From contig BSNO01000001.1 in NCBI GenBank assembly GCA_030160035.1, forward strand, positions 1,240,001-1,304,000: DNA of 64,000 bases. The letters run 5' to 3'. The notes under the pieces are model-generated. The model was not told where the DNA came from, did not search any database, and saw nothing but the letters and a program-made list of their open reading frames with translations. The DNA comes from Rhizobium albus. GTDB taxonomy: Bacteria > Pseudomonadota > Alphaproteobacteria > Rhizobiales > Rhizobiaceae. The position numbers and the translations under genes were made by a program. Of this stretch, positions 1 to 8,220 are shown in pieces; the stretch's first letter is position 1; every line of letters begins with the position of its first letter.

Positions 1-485
1 TCGCGGTCGCAGCGCATGGCGATGTTGGTGGCGTCGGAGCAGGCGACGTCCGGCTCGGTCATCAGATAGGCCGAGCGGATATCGCCGGCGAGCAGGGGCT
101 TCAGCCAGCGCTCCTTGTGAATATCCGAGCCGTAGCGTTCGAGCACTTCCATGTTGCCGGTGTCGGGCGCGGCGCAGTTGAAGATCTCGGCTGCCAAATG
201 CGACTTGCCCATTTCTTCGGCGAGATAGGCATAGTCCACCGTCGTCAGGCCGTAGCCGCGCTCGCTGTCGGTGAGCCAGAAATTCCAGAGACCGCACTCG
301 CGCGCTTTTGCTTTCAGCGTTGTCAGGATTTCGCTTTGGCGGGCGGTGTGCGACCAGCGATCGCCTCTACCGACTTCGGCGAGGAACTCTGCGTCAAGCG
401 GGGCGATCTCCTCTTCGATCATCTGCTTTACCGCAGCGTGAATCGGGATGAGCCGGTCCGTCATTCCAAGGTCCATGGCGCTCAT
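1..485 (-). CDS. Acyl-CoA dehydrogenase (ACAD10/11-like), 3' part outside the window
   Basis: Only the first 161 residues are inside the window; the gene runs off the left edge. The translation starts MSAMDLGMTDRL and reaches the middle-domain motif MTEPDVACSDATNI, which contacts FAD/substrate in acyl-CoA dehydrogenases. The start at 485 is chosen because a strong purine-rich Shine-Dalgarno (GAGGAGGAAGG) lies just upstream and a stop closes the other nearby ATG. It is divergent from the SDR at 560 across 74 bases. Family knowledge: FAD-dependent alpha,beta-desaturation of acyl-CoA. The nearby APH-fold kinase suggests the ACAD10/11 or LvaC branch, which acts on phosphorylated 4-hydroxyacyl-CoA, but the catalytic C-terminal half cannot be seen. 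Confidence 0.88.
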   Translation of the reverse strand, partial: MSAMDLGMTDRLIPIHAAVKQMIEEEIAPLDAEFLAEVGRGDRWSHTARQSEILTTLKAKARECGLWNFWLTDSERGYGLTTVDYAYLAEEMGKSHLAAEIFNCAAPDTGNMEVLERYGSDIHKERWLKPLLAGDIRSAYLMTEPDVACSDATNIAMRCDR

Positions 486-559
486 CTCATCCTTCCTCCT
501 CGGTTGTCCTTCGCCGTCTCCATCGACTAAGGATCGATGAGGACAGGGCGGAGGAGCAT

Positions 560-1381
560 ATGGCCTATCTGGAGGACCTCTTTACGGTCAAGGACAAGAC
601 GGCGCTCGTGACGGGCGGTGCCACCGGCATCGGACGCATGGTTGCGACGGCGCTCGTGCAAGGCGGCGCGCATGTCTACATCGCTTCGCGCAAGGGCGCG
701 GATTGCGAAGCCGTGGCACAAGAGCTGAACGGTATTGGCGCATCCGGTCGTGCTGAAGGCTTTGCCGGCGATGTCGGCAGCGAGGAGGGCGTGAAGGCGC
801 TTGCAGCGGAACTGGCGCAGCGCACCGACCGCCTGAATATCCTCGTCAACAATGCCGGTATCTCCTGGGGCGAGCCGCTCGAGAGTTTTCCTCATGCCGC
901 CTGGCAGAAGGTGATGAACGTCAATGTCGCGGGCCTGTTCACGCTGACGCGGGACCTCCTGCCGCTGCTCGACAAGGCCGCCAGCGATGCGGACCCGGCG
1001 CGCGTCATCAATCTCGGCTCGGTCATGGGAACGGTGCCGCTCGCCGATGGCGCCTATTCCTATTCGGCGTCGAAGGCCGCGGTGCATCACCTCACGCGCA
1101 TTCTCGCCAATGAATTCGCGGCCCGCCGCATCACCGTCAACGCTTTCGCGCCTGGGCCTTTCCAGAGCAAAATGACGGCATTTGCCACCGGCACGGATGA
1201 GAAGGCCGAAATCGTCGGTCGCGGCGTTCCGCTGGGGCGGATCGGGTCGCCTGACGATATCGCGGGCGCCACGCTCTACCTTTGCTCGAAGGCGGGCGCG
1301 TATATTTCGGGCGCAATCCTGCCGCTCGATGGCGGCATGTCCGCGCATGACAGCAACCGACTGTTCAAGGACTTCCAGTGA
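560..1381 (+). CDS. SDR family NAD(P)-dependent oxidoreductase
   Basis: A 273-residue classical short-chain dehydrogenase. It has the cofactor motif TGGATGIG at residues 18-25, an NNAG motif, and the YxxxK catalytic pair in YSASK. The C-terminal PLDGG region is typical of the family. The ATG at 560 follows GGAGGAG. The stop overlaps the next gene's ATG (TGATG), so it is translationally coupled to the phosphotransferase. With the neighbouring acyl-CoA dehydrogenase and kinase, it probably oxidises or reduces a hydroxyacyl-CoA or 3-oxo intermediate. The substrate is not decidable from sequence. Confidence 0.9.
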   Translation: MAYLEDLFTVKDKTALVTGGATGIGRMVATALVQGGAHVYIASRKGADCEAVAQELNGIGASGRAEGFAGDVGSEEGVKALAAELAQRTDRLNILVNNAGISWGEPLESFPHAAWQKVMNVNVAGLFTLTRDLLPLLDKAASDADPARVINLGSVMGTVPLADGAYSYSASKAAVHHLTRILANEFAARRITVNAFAPGPFQSKMTAFATGTDEKAEIVGRGVPLGRIGSPDDIAGATLYLCSKAGAYISGAILPLDGGMSAHDSNRLFKDFQ

Positions 1382-2421
1382 TGGCGGCGGTGACGGATAT
1401 CGTGGACATGCCGGACATCGATGCGCTGGAAGCTGTGCTGGCCGGCGAGATCGAGGGCTTCGGCCGCATCAGCGAAATGCGCAAGTTCGACACTGGCCAG
1501 TCGAACCCGACCTATCTGATTGTCACCGCGGACCGCCGCTTCGTGCTGCGCGCCAAGCCGCCCGGGCAGCTCTTGAAATCCGCGCATCAGGTCGATCGCG
1601 AGTTTCGCGTCATGCGCGCGCTCGGCGGCACGGCGGTGCCGGTTCCAAGGGTTCACTATCTCTCGCCGGAGGACTCCGTCATGGGTCGGATGTTCTTCGT
1701 CATGGAGCATCTGGATGGGCGCATCCTGTGGGATCCGGCCTTGCCCGAACTGTCCGCGCACGAACGTCAGGCAATCTATGACGCGATGGTCAAGGCACTG
1801 GCTGCGCTGCACGATGTCGACATCGAGGCTGCCGGGCTTTCCGATTTCGGGCGGCCCGGCAATTATTTCGAGCGCCAGCTGAAGCGCTGGAGCGAGCAGT
1901 ACCGCGCAAGCGTCATCGATCCGATCCCCGACATGGATGCGCTGATCGACTGGCTTGCCGAAAACCTGCCGGACGATGACAGCCAGGTCTCGCTGGTGCA
2001 TGGCGATTTCCGCATGGACAACATGATCTTTGCCAAGGACAGCGCGACGATCCTCGGCGTTCTCGATTGGGAGCTGTCGACGCTCGGTCATCCCTATGCC
2101 GATCTTTCCTACCAGTGCATGCAGCTACGGCTGCCGCATGACAGCACGTTCAAGGGGCTGGGTGGGCTGGATCGCGCCGCACTCGGCATCCCGAGCGAAG
2201 AGGACTATGTCGCGACCTATTGCCGGCTGCGCGGCATCGATCGCATCGACAATTGGCGCTTCTATCTCGCCTTCGCCTTCTTTCGCCTCGGCGCGATCCT
2301 GCAGGGCGTGCTGAGGCGCGCTGTCGACGGCAATGCGTCCAATCCGGAACGCGCGCGCGAAATGGGCCGCGCGATCCCGCTGATCGCTTCTGAGGCGATG
2401 GACGTGATCCGCAATGGGTGA
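1381..2421 (+). CDS. APH-fold phosphotransferase, ACAD10/11 N-terminal-like (probable 4-hydroxyacyl-CoA kinase type)
   Basis: A 346-residue aminoglycoside-phosphotransferase-fold kinase. Visible motifs are the N-lobe VLRAKPPGQLL, the catalytic-loop HGDFRMDN (Brenner motif, D and N in place) and the metal-binding LDWELSTLGHP typical of the ACAD10/11 kinase domain. The ATG at 1381 overlaps the preceding stop; a GTG at 1378 is an alternative. Family knowledge: ACAD10/11 and LvaA kinases phosphorylate the 4-hydroxyl of acyl-CoAs, and a partner acyl-CoA dehydrogenase then removes the phosphate. The divergent acyl-CoA dehydrogenase at 1-485 fits this partnership. It is unlikely to be an antibiotic resistance kinase. 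Confidence 0.87.
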   Translation: MAAVTDIVDMPDIDALEAVLAGEIEGFGRISEMRKFDTGQSNPTYLIVTADRRFVLRAKPPGQLLKSAHQVDREFRVMRALGGTAVPVPRVHYLSPEDSVMGRMFFVMEHLDGRILWDPALPELSAHERQAIYDAMVKALAALHDVDIEAAGLSDFGRPGNYFERQLKRWSEQYRASVIDPIPDMDALIDWLAENLPDDDSQVSLVHGDFRMDNMIFAKDSATILGVLDWELSTLGHPYADLSYQCMQLRLPHDSTFKGLGGLDRAALGIPSEEDYVATYCRLRGIDRIDNWRFYLAFAFFRLGAILQGVLRRAVDGNASNPERAREMGRAIPLIASEAMDVIRNG

Positions 2422-3190
2422 GCGGGGCGGACCGTTCGTAGGCGCTGTCGTCCTCATCACCGGGGCGGCCGGCGGGTTCGGCCGCGCGATGGCGAAACGC
2501 TTTGCCGATGAGGGAGCGCGTCTCGTTCTTGCCGATCGCGACGAGGCGCTGCTTGCCGAAAGCGCAGCCGGGCTGGATTGCGAAACGGTGCTGCTTAGCG
2601 GCGACATCATTTACGAAGAGACATCGGCACATCTTGTCGCTGCGGCGCTCGACCGGTTCGGCGCCATCGATGTCGCCATCAACAATGCCGGGATCGCTAC
2701 GGCCTTCAAGCCGCTGCATGAGGTGACGGCAGCGGAAGCGGAGCAGTTGATCGCCGTCAATCTCATGGGCGTGATCCACGGCATGCGGCATCAACTCCCG
2801 CCGATGCGCCGGCGCTTTGCCGCGACGGGCCGGCCGTCCGCCATCGTCAACATCGCGTCCATCGCCGGCGTCATCGGCGCCAATGGGCTCGCGGTATACG
2901 CGGCGGCGAAACACGGCGTCGTCGGACTGACGAAATCGGCGGCGCTCGAGAATGCCCGCCATGGCGTGCGGGTCAACGCGATCTGCCCGACATTTTCCCC
3001 GACCGCGATGGTGACCGAGACGATCACGAAAGGCGGCCCGGACGTGGATCTGCTGGCAAAGGGCATCCCGATGCGGCGGCTGGCGAGCGTCGAGGACGTG
3101 GTCGAAGCCGTGATCTATGCGGCGTCGCCTGCATCGAGCTTCATCACCGGCCAGACATTCAATGTCGACGGCGGCATCACCGCTGGCTAG
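2414..3190 (+). CDS. SDR family oxidoreductase
   Basis: A 258-residue short-chain dehydrogenase with TGAAGGFG near the N-terminus, NNAG, and the catalytic YAAAK motif. The C-terminus ends in a typical FNVDGG segment. The start overlaps the end of the phosphotransferase gene by eight bases, so this is the third gene of the 560-3190 operon. It shares fold but not close sequence with the SDR at 560, suggesting two distinct redox steps in one pathway. No substrate can be assigned. Confidence 0.88.
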   Translation: MGERGGPFVGAVVLITGAAGGFGRAMAKRFADEGARLVLADRDEALLAESAAGLDCETVLLSGDIIYEETSAHLVAAALDRFGAIDVAINNAGIATAFKPLHEVTAAEAEQLIAVNLMGVIHGMRHQLPPMRRRFAATGRPSAIVNIASIAGVIGANGLAVYAAAKHGVVGLTKSAALENARHGVRVNAICPTFSPTAMVTETITKGGPDVDLLAKGIPMRRLASVEDVVEAVIYAASPASSFITGQTFNVDGGITAG

Positions 3191-3199
3191 GTTTTGGCG

Positions 3200-3571
3200 A
3201 TGACCCATTCGAAGAGCGATCCGACCGTCAGGCTGCGCATCGTGCTCGGCGCCGACATCGCGTTCGGGCCCGGCAAGGCGGACCTGCTCGACGGGATCCG
3301 CGAAACCGGCTCCATCGCAGCCGCCGGTCGACGCATGGGCATGAGCTACAAGCGCGCCTGGACGCTGATCGAAACGCTGAACCGAAACTTCTCAAGGCCA
3401 CTCGTCGAAACATCCAAGGGTGGCTCAGAACGCGGCGGCGCGGTGCTGACCGAAGCCGGGGAGGCGGCCCTCGCGCTTTACCGTCAGATGGAGGCGCGGG
3501 TGGTTGCCGAGAGCGTGGCAGAGGTCCAGAAACTCAAGGCGATGCTTTCCGATATGTCCGAACGGAAATAA
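3200..3571 (+). CDS. ModE-type winged-helix regulator lacking the molybdate-binding domains
   Basis: A 123-residue protein that consists only of the N-terminal LysR-type winged helix found in ModE (GSIAAAGRRMGMSYKRAW is the recognition helix region, followed by a GGxxxGGAxLT wing). The C-terminal di-Mop sensor of full-length E. coli ModE (about 260 residues) is absent. The ATG at 3200 is preferred over an in-frame TTG at 3194. It lies 38 bases before modA, on the same strand. The likely role is regulating modABC, with molybdate sensing either indirect or through a separate Mop protein. One candidate is the molbindin at 42587, but that link is inference. Confidence 0.82.
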   Translation: MTHSKSDPTVRLRIVLGADIAFGPGKADLLDGIRETGSIAAAGRRMGMSYKRAWTLIETLNRNFSRPLVETSKGGSERGGAVLTEAGEAALALYRQMEARVVAESVAEVQKLKAMLSDMSERK

Positions 3572-3609
3572 CGGTTGCGCGGCCGCGTCATCTCTGGTTC
3601 CCTGCCGAT

Positions 3610-4422
3610 ATGTTCGTCAAAACCTATCGGGCGCCTCTTGCCATGCTGACATCGCCTGCCAAGCTCCGCCGTTTCACCGTTGGCGCTCTCGCGTTTGCTG
3701 CGGTGATAGGCGCACAGCCCGCGCGCGCGGCGGAAGCGACACTTGCTGTTGCCGCGAATTTTGCCGAGGTGGCCGAGGTTCTCGTCGATGCGTTCGAAGC
3801 AGAAACCGATCACACGCTGAGGATCTCCGCAGGGTCAACCGGTCAGCTTTATGCGCAGATCATCAATGGTGCGCCGTTCGACGTGTTTCTCTCCGCCGAT
3901 CAGCGCTCCATCGCGCAGCTGGAAGCCGAGGGCGGTGCGGCTGAGGGAACGCGTTTCACCTATGCGATCGGCAAGCTGACGCTGTGGAGCGCCGACGAAA
4001 CCCTGATCGGGGAGGATGGCGCCGCGTTCCTTCAAGCCAACACCCTCCGCGCACTCGCGATCGCCAATCCCGATGTCGCGCCCTATGGGCTGGCAGCGCG
4101 CCAGACGCTTGAAGCGCTCGGTCTCTGGGAGACGCTCGAGCCCAAGATCGTGCGCGGCGAAAATATCGGTCAGACCCACGCGATGGTTTCGACCGGCAAT
4201 GCGGAAGCCGGCTTCGTCGCGCTGTCCTACGTGCTCAGCCCTTCCAATCAGCAGCCCGGCAGCCGCTGGGACGTGCCCCAGGAGTTCTACGAGCCGATCC
4301 GCCAGGATGCGGTCGTCACCGCGCGCGGCGCGGACAACGAGGCTGCGACTGCGTTCATCGCATACCTTGCCAGCGCGCCGGCAAAGGCCATTATCGAAGA
4401 CTATGGCTACGCCACAGAATAG
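3610..4422 (+). CDS. modA: Molybdate ABC transporter substrate-binding protein ModA
   Basis: A 270-residue periplasmic binding protein with an N-terminal secretion signal ending near ARAAEA. The mature start TLAVAANFAEVAE matches the ModA oxyanion site, and ISAGSTGQLYAQI and GAPFDVFLSADQ are ModA hallmarks. The ATG at 3610 gives a long signal region; an internal ATG at 3643 would give a more usual length. It is followed after six bases by modB. It binds molybdate (and usually tungstate) in the periplasm for ModBC. Assignment to ModA rests on both motifs and the ModBC context. Confidence 0.94.
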   Translation: MFVKTYRAPLAMLTSPAKLRRFTVGALAFAAVIGAQPARAAEATLAVAANFAEVAEVLVDAFEAETDHTLRISAGSTGQLYAQIINGAPFDVFLSADQRSIAQLEAEGGAAEGTRFTYAIGKLTLWSADETLIGEDGAAFLQANTLRALAIANPDVAPYGLAARQTLEALGLWETLEPKIVRGENIGQTHAMVSTGNAEAGFVALSYVLSPSNQQPGSRWDVPQEFYEPIRQDAVVTARGADNEAATAFIAYLASAPAKAIIEDYGYATE

Positions 4423-4428
4423 AGCCTG

Positions 4429-5118
4429 ATGCTGTCTTCAATCCCGCTTCCCGATCCCGGCCCGCTCATTCTCACGATGCAGCTTGCTGCCGTGACGACG
4501 CTCGTGCTGCTCGTGCTCGGTACGCCGCTTGCGTGGTGGCTGGCGCACACACGCGCGTGCCTGAAACCGGTGGTCGAGGCACTGACGGCACTGCCGCTCG
4601 TGCTGCCGCCCACCGTCATCGGCTTTTATCTGCTGGTTTTGATGAGCCCGCGCGCGCCGCTCGGCGCGTTCTGGGTGAGCCTGACAGACACGACGCTCAC
4701 CTTCTCTTTCATCGGTCTCGTGATCGCGTCCGTCTTTTATTCGCTGCCCTTCATGGTGCAGCCGCTGCAGGCCGCATTCGAGGCAGTGGGCAAGGCGCCG
4801 CTCGAAGCGGCTGCAACCCTGCGGGCAGGGCCGCTCGACCGCTTCTTCTTCGTTGCCGCACCGCTGGCCGCGCGCGGGTTCCTCACGGCGATCGTGCTGA
4901 CGTTCGCGCATACGGTCGGCGAGTTCGGCGTGGTGCTCATGGTCGGCGGCAACATTCCTGGCGAGACGCGCGTCATCTCGATTGCGATCTACGAGCATGT
5001 CGAGACGCTGCGCTATGCGGAAGCGCATGTCCTGTCGGCCATCATGCTCGTCTTCTCCTTCGTCGTGCTGATGACGGTCTATACGCTCAACCGCCGCTTT
5101 CCGCTGAAGACGGTCTGA
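4429..5118 (+). CDS. modB: Molybdate ABC transporter permease ModB
   Basis: A 229-residue inner-membrane permease with about five to six hydrophobic segments. The cytoplasmic EAA loop that docks on the ATPase is visible (EAVGKAPLEAAATLRAG), and the C-terminal HTVGEFGVVLMVGGNIPG segment is characteristic of ModB. It lies six bases after modA and two bases before modC. Length and motifs match the family. It forms the molybdate channel with ModC. Confidence 0.94.
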   Translation: MLSSIPLPDPGPLILTMQLAAVTTLVLLVLGTPLAWWLAHTRACLKPVVEALTALPLVLPPTVIGFYLLVLMSPRAPLGAFWVSLTDTTLTFSFIGLVIASVFYSLPFMVQPLQAAFEAVGKAPLEAAATLRAGPLDRFFFVAAPLAARGFLTAIVLTFAHTVGEFGVVLMVGGNIPGETRVISIAIYEHVETLRYAEAHVLSAIMLVFSFVVLMTVYTLNRRFPLKTV

Positions 5119-5120
5119 CG

Positions 5121-6233
5121 ATGGCGATGCTCGACATTGGCATCGCGCGCCGCTTCGGCGCCTTCGATCTTGAGGTGGAAGAGGCGATCCCGCTTGCCGG
5201 CATCACGGCGCTTTTCGGCCATTCCGGCTGCGGCAAGAGCACGCTTCTGCGCATTCTCTCGGGTCTCGACCGCGAAGCGAGCGGCCATGTGCGCTTCGAC
5301 CGCGACATCTGGCAGGAAAGCGCCACGGGGCAATTCGTGCCGACGGAGCGGCGTGGCGTCGGCTATGTGTTCCAGGATGCGCGGCTCTTCGATCATCTTT
5401 CGGTAAAGGGCAATCTCGCTTTCGCCGACCGCCGCTCGCGCAAGATCGGGGACAGGCCGACCTTCGATGACGTTGTCGATGCGCTCGATCTCGCACCGCT
5501 GCTCGACCGATCCGTCACGGCACTGTCCGGCGGCGAACGCCAGCGCGTCGCCACCGCCCGAACGCTGCTTTCGCGGCCGCGTCTGCTGCTGCTCGACGAG
5601 CCGCTCGCGGCGCTCGATGGCAGGCGCAAAGCCGAGATCCTGCCGCATATCGCCAGCCTGCCGCGTCGGTTCTCAATTCCGATCGTCTACGTCACCCATG
5701 CGGTGGAAGAGGTCGGGCAACTCGCCGATCGGATGATCGTGCTCTCAGCCGGTCGCGTCGCTGCCAAGGGGCCAGTCGAGGAGGTTCTGTCGCGCATCGA
5801 TCTAGGGCCGCTTACGGGGCGCTTCGAGGCAGGTGTCACGTTGACGGTTGAGATCGTCGACCATGACGCGGAGTGGGCAATGACTAGGCTCGACCATCGC
5901 GGCCAGCCGCTCCTCGTTCCGCGCATCGACGGCGCGATCGGCCAGATGGTGAAGGTCCGGCTGCGTGCCCGCGACGTTGCTCTGGCGACGGAGCGGCCGA
6001 GCGGGCTTTCGATCCGCAATGTTCTCTCGGGCACCGTTCGTCAGATCGCGGCAGAGGCCGATACGGCCTATGCGGAAGTGCTGGTGGATGTGGCGGGTGT
6101 CGGCGTGCGCGCCCGCGTCACGCGCATGGCCGTCGCCGAGCTCGGGCTCGCCGAAGGCCGGCCGGTCTTCGTTCTCGTCAAGTCGATCGCGATCGACCGC
6201 CCGGCTCAGACCCATCGCCAGGATGATGTCTGA
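5121..6233 (+). CDS. modC: Molybdate ABC transporter ATP-binding protein ModC
   Basis: A 370-residue ATPase that powers ModB. Walker A is GHSGCGKST, the signature is LSGGERQRV, Walker B is LLLLDEPLAAL and the switch is VTH. The C-terminal about 130 residues contain a Mop-like domain (SIRNVLSGTV), which is diagnostic for ModC. The ATG at 5121 lies two bases after the modB stop; a much longer open frame upstream belongs to the modB region read out of frame. It ends the modE-like/modABC operon and is convergent with the SDR at 6252. Confidence 0.94.
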   Translation: MAMLDIGIARRFGAFDLEVEEAIPLAGITALFGHSGCGKSTLLRILSGLDREASGHVRFDRDIWQESATGQFVPTERRGVGYVFQDARLFDHLSVKGNLAFADRRSRKIGDRPTFDDVVDALDLAPLLDRSVTALSGGERQRVATARTLLSRPRLLLLDEPLAALDGRRKAEILPHIASLPRRFSIPIVYVTHAVEEVGQLADRMIVLSAGRVAAKGPVEEVLSRIDLGPLTGRFEAGVTLTVEIVDHDAEWAMTRLDHRGQPLLVPRIDGAIGQMVKVRLRARDVALATERPSGLSIRNVLSGTVRQIAAEADTAYAEVLVDVAGVGVRARVTRMAVAELGLAEGRPVFVLVKSIAIDRPAQTHRQDDV

Positions 6234-6251
6234 GCCGCGGAGAAGACGGCT

Positions 6252-7016
6252 TTATTTCGGCGCCATGCGAAGCGCGCCATCGAGGCGGATCGTCTCGCCG
6301 TTCAGCATTTCGTTATCGAGAATGGCAAGCACGAGCTTGGCGTATTCGTCCGGCTTGCCGAGGCGCGACGGAAAGGGCACCGAGGCACCGAGGCTCTTTT
6401 GCGCCGGCTCCGGCAGGCCGAGCAGCATCGGCGTTTCGAAAATGCCCGGCGCGATGCAGCAGACGCGGATGCCGATCTGCGCGAATTCGCGTGCGGCCGG
6501 CAGCGTCAGCGCCTTTACGCCACCCTTGGATGCGGCATAGGCCGTCTGGCCGATCTGGCCTTCATAGGCGGCGACGGACGCGGTGTTGATGATGACGCCG
6601 CGCTCACCGCTTTCCGAAACCGGATCGAGATTAGCTGCGCGCTCCGCCACGAGGCGCAGGAAGTTGAACGTGCCGATCAGATTGACTTCGATGGCCTTGC
6701 GGAACTCGTCGAGCGGCATGACGCCCGTTTTCGACAGAACCTTCTTTGCAGGCGCGATGCCGGCGCAGTTGACGAGGATGCGGGCCGGCCCATGCGCCTC
6801 TTCTGCACGCTTGACGGCGTCTTCGGCCTGCTCGGCGCTCGAAACGTCGCAGCCGATGCCGATGCCACCGATTTCGTCGGCGATTTGTTTCGCGCCCGCC
6901 TCATTGTGATCGATCAGGGCCACCTTGGCGCCTGCCTTCGCCAGTGCTCGCGCCGTCGCCGCACCGAGCCCGGACGCGCCGCCGGTGACGATTGCCGCTA
7001 CTCCAGTGATGTCCAT
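6252..7016 (-). CDS. SDR family oxidoreductase, 3-hydroxyacyl-CoA dehydrogenase type 2 (HSD10)-like
   Basis: A 254-residue short-chain dehydrogenase starting MDITGVAAIVTGG, with cofactor motif TGGASGLG, NCAG in place of NNAG, and catalytic YAASK. The segment VSESGERGVIINTASVAA and the C-terminal LDGALRMAPK are typical of HSD10-like 3-hydroxyacyl-CoA dehydrogenases, which oxidise 3-hydroxyacyl-CoA with NAD. The start at 7016 is where homology begins; the open frame continues upstream without family similarity. It appears monocistronic. A role in fatty acyl-CoA breakdown is plausible. Confidence 0.87.
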   Translation of the reverse strand: MDITGVAAIVTGGASGLGAATARALAKAGAKVALIDHNEAGAKQIADEIGGIGIGCDVSSAEQAEDAVKRAEEAHGPARILVNCAGIAPAKKVLSKTGVMPLDEFRKAIEVNLIGTFNFLRLVAERAANLDPVSESGERGVIINTASVAAYEGQIGQTAYAASKGGVKALTLPAAREFAQIGIRVCCIAPGIFETPMLLGLPEPAQKSLGASVPFPSRLGKPDEYAKLVLAILDNEMLNGETIRLDGALRMAPK

Positions 7017-7104
7017 GATCCCGTCTCCTGGTCGTTTCGTTGGACGGGTTCTATCGGCGTTACCGCGACGCTTGCAAGCTTCCGTTGCGCCAAAGAACGT
7101 GCCG

Positions 7105-8055
7105 TCAGTTGCGCACGACCAGGCAGAAGCCACCGGCGCGCCTGATGTCGGCGCACAGCGCCTGGCTTTCCTCGCGCGTATCGCGCCCAACGCGCACGGC
7201 CGTACGGCTGCGGCTGCCGAAGGAGCGGTTGCGCTCGGCCACGAAAATGGGCGTTTCGCCGGCGAGCGCCGGTGTTCGCGCCTGGACGCGGGTGAAGATG
7301 CGCTCGGCATTGGCACGGGAGAAATCCGATCCCAGCTGCACGCCCCACGGCTTCCAGTCGCCCGCAGCCATCCGCATCTCGCTCATGCGGCTGTTCTTGG
7401 CGAGCTCCAGGCAGGCTTCCGTAAATGGCACATCAGTGGCCAGTGCGAAGTCGAGATCGGCCGGGGGATCGTCGCGCCACTGCTCGACGCCGCGGCCGGT
7501 GATGATGTGGACATAGGCGCGCGTCTCGCCCGGCATGAACGTGTCACCCGCCAGAAACCGCCGCGCGCGCTCCTCGCCCGCATTGTAGCCGATCGCGGCA
7601 AGTCCCAGGCTGCCGAAGCGGTCCTTCATCTCGGCAAGGTAGTGCGCCGAACGGGCAAGCGCCTCCGCCGGGTTGAAGGGGTCCGAAAGTGCCCTGAGCC
7701 TTGCCGTCGAGGGAATGAATTGCGCAATGCCCTGCGCTCCGGCGGGGCTCACCGCATTCGGATCGAAACGACTTTCCTGCCAGATCAGCCGCGCGAAAAA
7801 GCCGGCCGGCAGATTGTGGCTCTCCGAAAGATGCTCGATGGCTTGGCAAATGTCCTCGGCGAAATGGTCGGAACGGATGCAGATATCGGCCGGCAGGCGG
7901 CCCGGCAGTGCCACCGCGTGGCGCCAGCCGCAGCGTGCCTCTTCGGCCACAGCATGCTGAGCGGACAATTCGGCCGCCCTGGCGCCCGGTGCCGGCGCGA
8001 CCGCGACGAGAAGCGCCAGCATGAGGGCGCGCAGACAGAAAGGCATGAGGCTCAT
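7105..8055 (-). CDS. Lytic transglycosylase (SLT domain)
   Basis: A secreted peptidoglycan lytic transglycosylase of 316 residues from the ATG at 8055, which begins the signal peptide MSLMPFCLRALMLALLV ending at ARA. The SLT core is visible as WQESRFDPNAVSPAGAQGIAQF, with the catalytic glutamate in QES, followed by GYNAGE. The C-terminal about 50 residues (VRVGRDTREESQALCADI) resemble a SPOR-type septal peptidoglycan-binding tail. The frame stays open to 8109, but the upstream residues are not signal-like. It cleaves glycan strands in the periplasm. It is divergent from the carboxypeptidase gene, another cell-wall enzyme. Confidence 0.87.
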   Translation of the reverse strand: MSLMPFCLRALMLALLVAVAPAPGARAAELSAQHAVAEEARCGWRHAVALPGRLPADICIRSDHFAEDICQAIEHLSESHNLPAGFFARLIWQESRFDPNAVSPAGAQGIAQFIPSTARLRALSDPFNPAEALARSAHYLAEMKDRFGSLGLAAIGYNAGEERARRFLAGDTFMPGETRAYVHIITGRGVEQWRDDPPADLDFALATDVPFTEACLELAKNSRMSEMRMAAGDWKPWGVQLGSDFSRANAERIFTRVQARTPALAGETPIFVAERNRSFGSRSRTAVRVGRDTREESQALCADIRRAGGFCLVVRN

Positions 8056-8220
8056 CGGGATCCGCCAGCTCGTTCGCCCAAGAATTCCTCGCTCCAGCTT
8101 CTCATGCAAGTATGAATAACGCCGCCTTAATCTTGTCGGCTTAACACTGCGACTTCACGTCGAACTGCCGGGCACCGCCGGTATATTCGACAGTTCTGAT
8201 TCAATGCACGGGGCCTTTGC

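Noticed and set aside
1381-2421. Aminoglycoside resistance phosphotransferase
   Set aside because: The LDWELSTLGHP motif and acyl-CoA dehydrogenase neighbour place it in the ACAD10/11-type kinases, not in drug kinases.
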